Shown in pieces: positions 63,631 to 64,000 of a stretch of 64,000 nucleotides of DNA. Source of the stretch: JAWSVE01 sp050789445 (lineage in GTDB: Bacteria; Pseudomonadota; Gammaproteobacteria; Pseudomonadales; Cellvibrionaceae); the NCBI GenBank assembly GCA_050789445.1, contig JAILXR010000001.1, positions 3,596,001 to 3,660,000 of the forward strand, in the 5' to 3' direction. The notes under the pieces were generated by a model. It was not told the origin of the DNA. It did not search any database and saw only the letters and a program-made list of their open reading frames with translations. The position numbers and the translations under genes were made by a program. Numbering within the stretch: position 1 is the first letter of the stretch; each line of letters opens with the position of its first letter.

Positions 63631-64000
63631 TTAAGCATTATTTTTATTGATTAACACTTCTATTGAATGCGCTAGCCGCTTTATTCCCACTTCTATAGTC
63701 TTTGCATCCACACAAGAATAATTTAGCCGCAGAGTGTTCACATCCGTTTTGTTAATGTAAAACGGGTCTCCAGGAACAAACAATACTTTTTCTTTTGCGG
63801 CCAATTGAAATAACTCTAGTGCGCTAATGTTGTTCGGTAGTGTTGCCCACAAAAACATTCCCCCTTCTGGCTTGGTAAAGCTCACTTCCTTCGGAAAATA
63901 TTGTTCTAAGCATTCAATCATTACATTCTTTTGATCGCCGTAAGATTTGATAATTGTTTGAATGTGTTTGTCTAAATCGCAATCTGTTAAAAATTGATGA
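63631..64000 (-). CDS. PLP-dependent aminotransferase, C-terminal part
   Basis: The frame is open to the window edge; only the last 122 residues are seen. Segments such as HIQTIIKSYGDQKNVMIECL, FPKEVSFTKPEGGMFLWATL, VPGDPFYIN and LRLNYSCVDAKTIEVGIKRL match the small domain of class I/II aminotransferases of the LysN/2-aminoadipate or MocR type (the Arg in NTLRLNYS binds the substrate carboxylate). Whether a GntR domain is attached cannot be seen. Substrate unknown. Confidence 0.85.
   Translation of the reverse strand, partial: HQFLTDCDLDKHIQTIIKSYGDQKNVMIECLEQYFPKEVSFTKPEGGMFLWATLPNNISALELFQLAAKEKVLFVPGDPFYINKTDVNTLRLNYSCVDAKTIEVGIKRLAHSIEVLINKNNA

Noticed and set aside
1..64000. CRISPR arrays, tRNA/rRNA genes, intact transposases or prophage
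   Set aside because: Looked for repeat-spacer periodicity, cloverleaf-like or rRNA-like segments and transposase frames; none was convincing.

Overview
The window is AT-rich chromosomal DNA (by eye about 40% G+C) from a free-living gammaproteobacterium, most likely a marine heterotroph. Pointers are bioD-bioA, metE with divergent metR, a haem-containing fatty-acid cis/trans isomerase (Cti), PBP1b, Lnt, FkpA, RhlE, two PQQ-dependent dehydrogenases and lipase-chaperone (Lif) family proteins. Genus cannot be fixed from sequence alone. No rRNA, tRNA, CRISPR array or intact insertion sequence was recognised.

Layout. 1-1759: end of a biotin operon (bioD tail, bioA). 1929-7499: a compact envelope transport operon (LolA-like periplasmic protein, two FtsX/LolCE-type permeases, LolD-type ATPase, outer-membrane beta-barrel), followed by a nitroreductase and a small unknown gene. 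8576-10506: PPK2 polyphosphate kinase and two small enzymes or folds (NTF2-like, PNPOx-like). 10586-13986: metE/metR. 14068-19423: a DUF2235 hydrolase, a Crp/Fnr-like regulator and a very large MalT-like ATPase fused to a SARP/BTAD output domain. 19546-26091 (minus strand): NYN nuclease, RhlE, Cti, an M48 protease and two YbjQ-type proteins. 26374-33536: a TetR repressor divergent from a three-gene redox cassette (carboxymuconolactone-decarboxylase-like lipoprotein, PQQ/cytochrome c dehydrogenase, VOC lipoprotein), followed by an AraC/OruR-type regulator with a perfect 23-bp palindrome upstream.

33627-48247 is a secreted-hydrolase and folding region. It holds three divergent Lif-like proteins (one short and overlapping lnt), a secreted type-B carboxylesterase, a small secreted PETase/cutinase-like hydrolase, two FKBP isomerases, a membrane PQQ glucose-type dehydrogenase, an MDR oxidoreductase and an S4-domain protein. 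48355-54096 looks like an accessory island on the minus strand: an unknown 361-aa protein with a lipoprotein partner, a YafO-family toxin with a tiny upstream partner ORF, a palindromic intergenic repeat, and an SMC/Rad50-like ATPase with a CxxC hook and an R-x6-H motif near its C terminus (candidate phage defence). 54173-64000 returns to core genes: an FtsH-type protease, a PfkB kinase (adenosine-kinase-like), PBP1b, a TPR lipoprotein, a DUF1631-PilZ pair and the C-terminal end of a PLP aminotransferase.

The strongest leads for something undescribed are the triplicated Lif family, which has lost the canonical F-D-Y signature; the ABC/LolA-like/beta-barrel export operon; and the ATPase plus YafO island.
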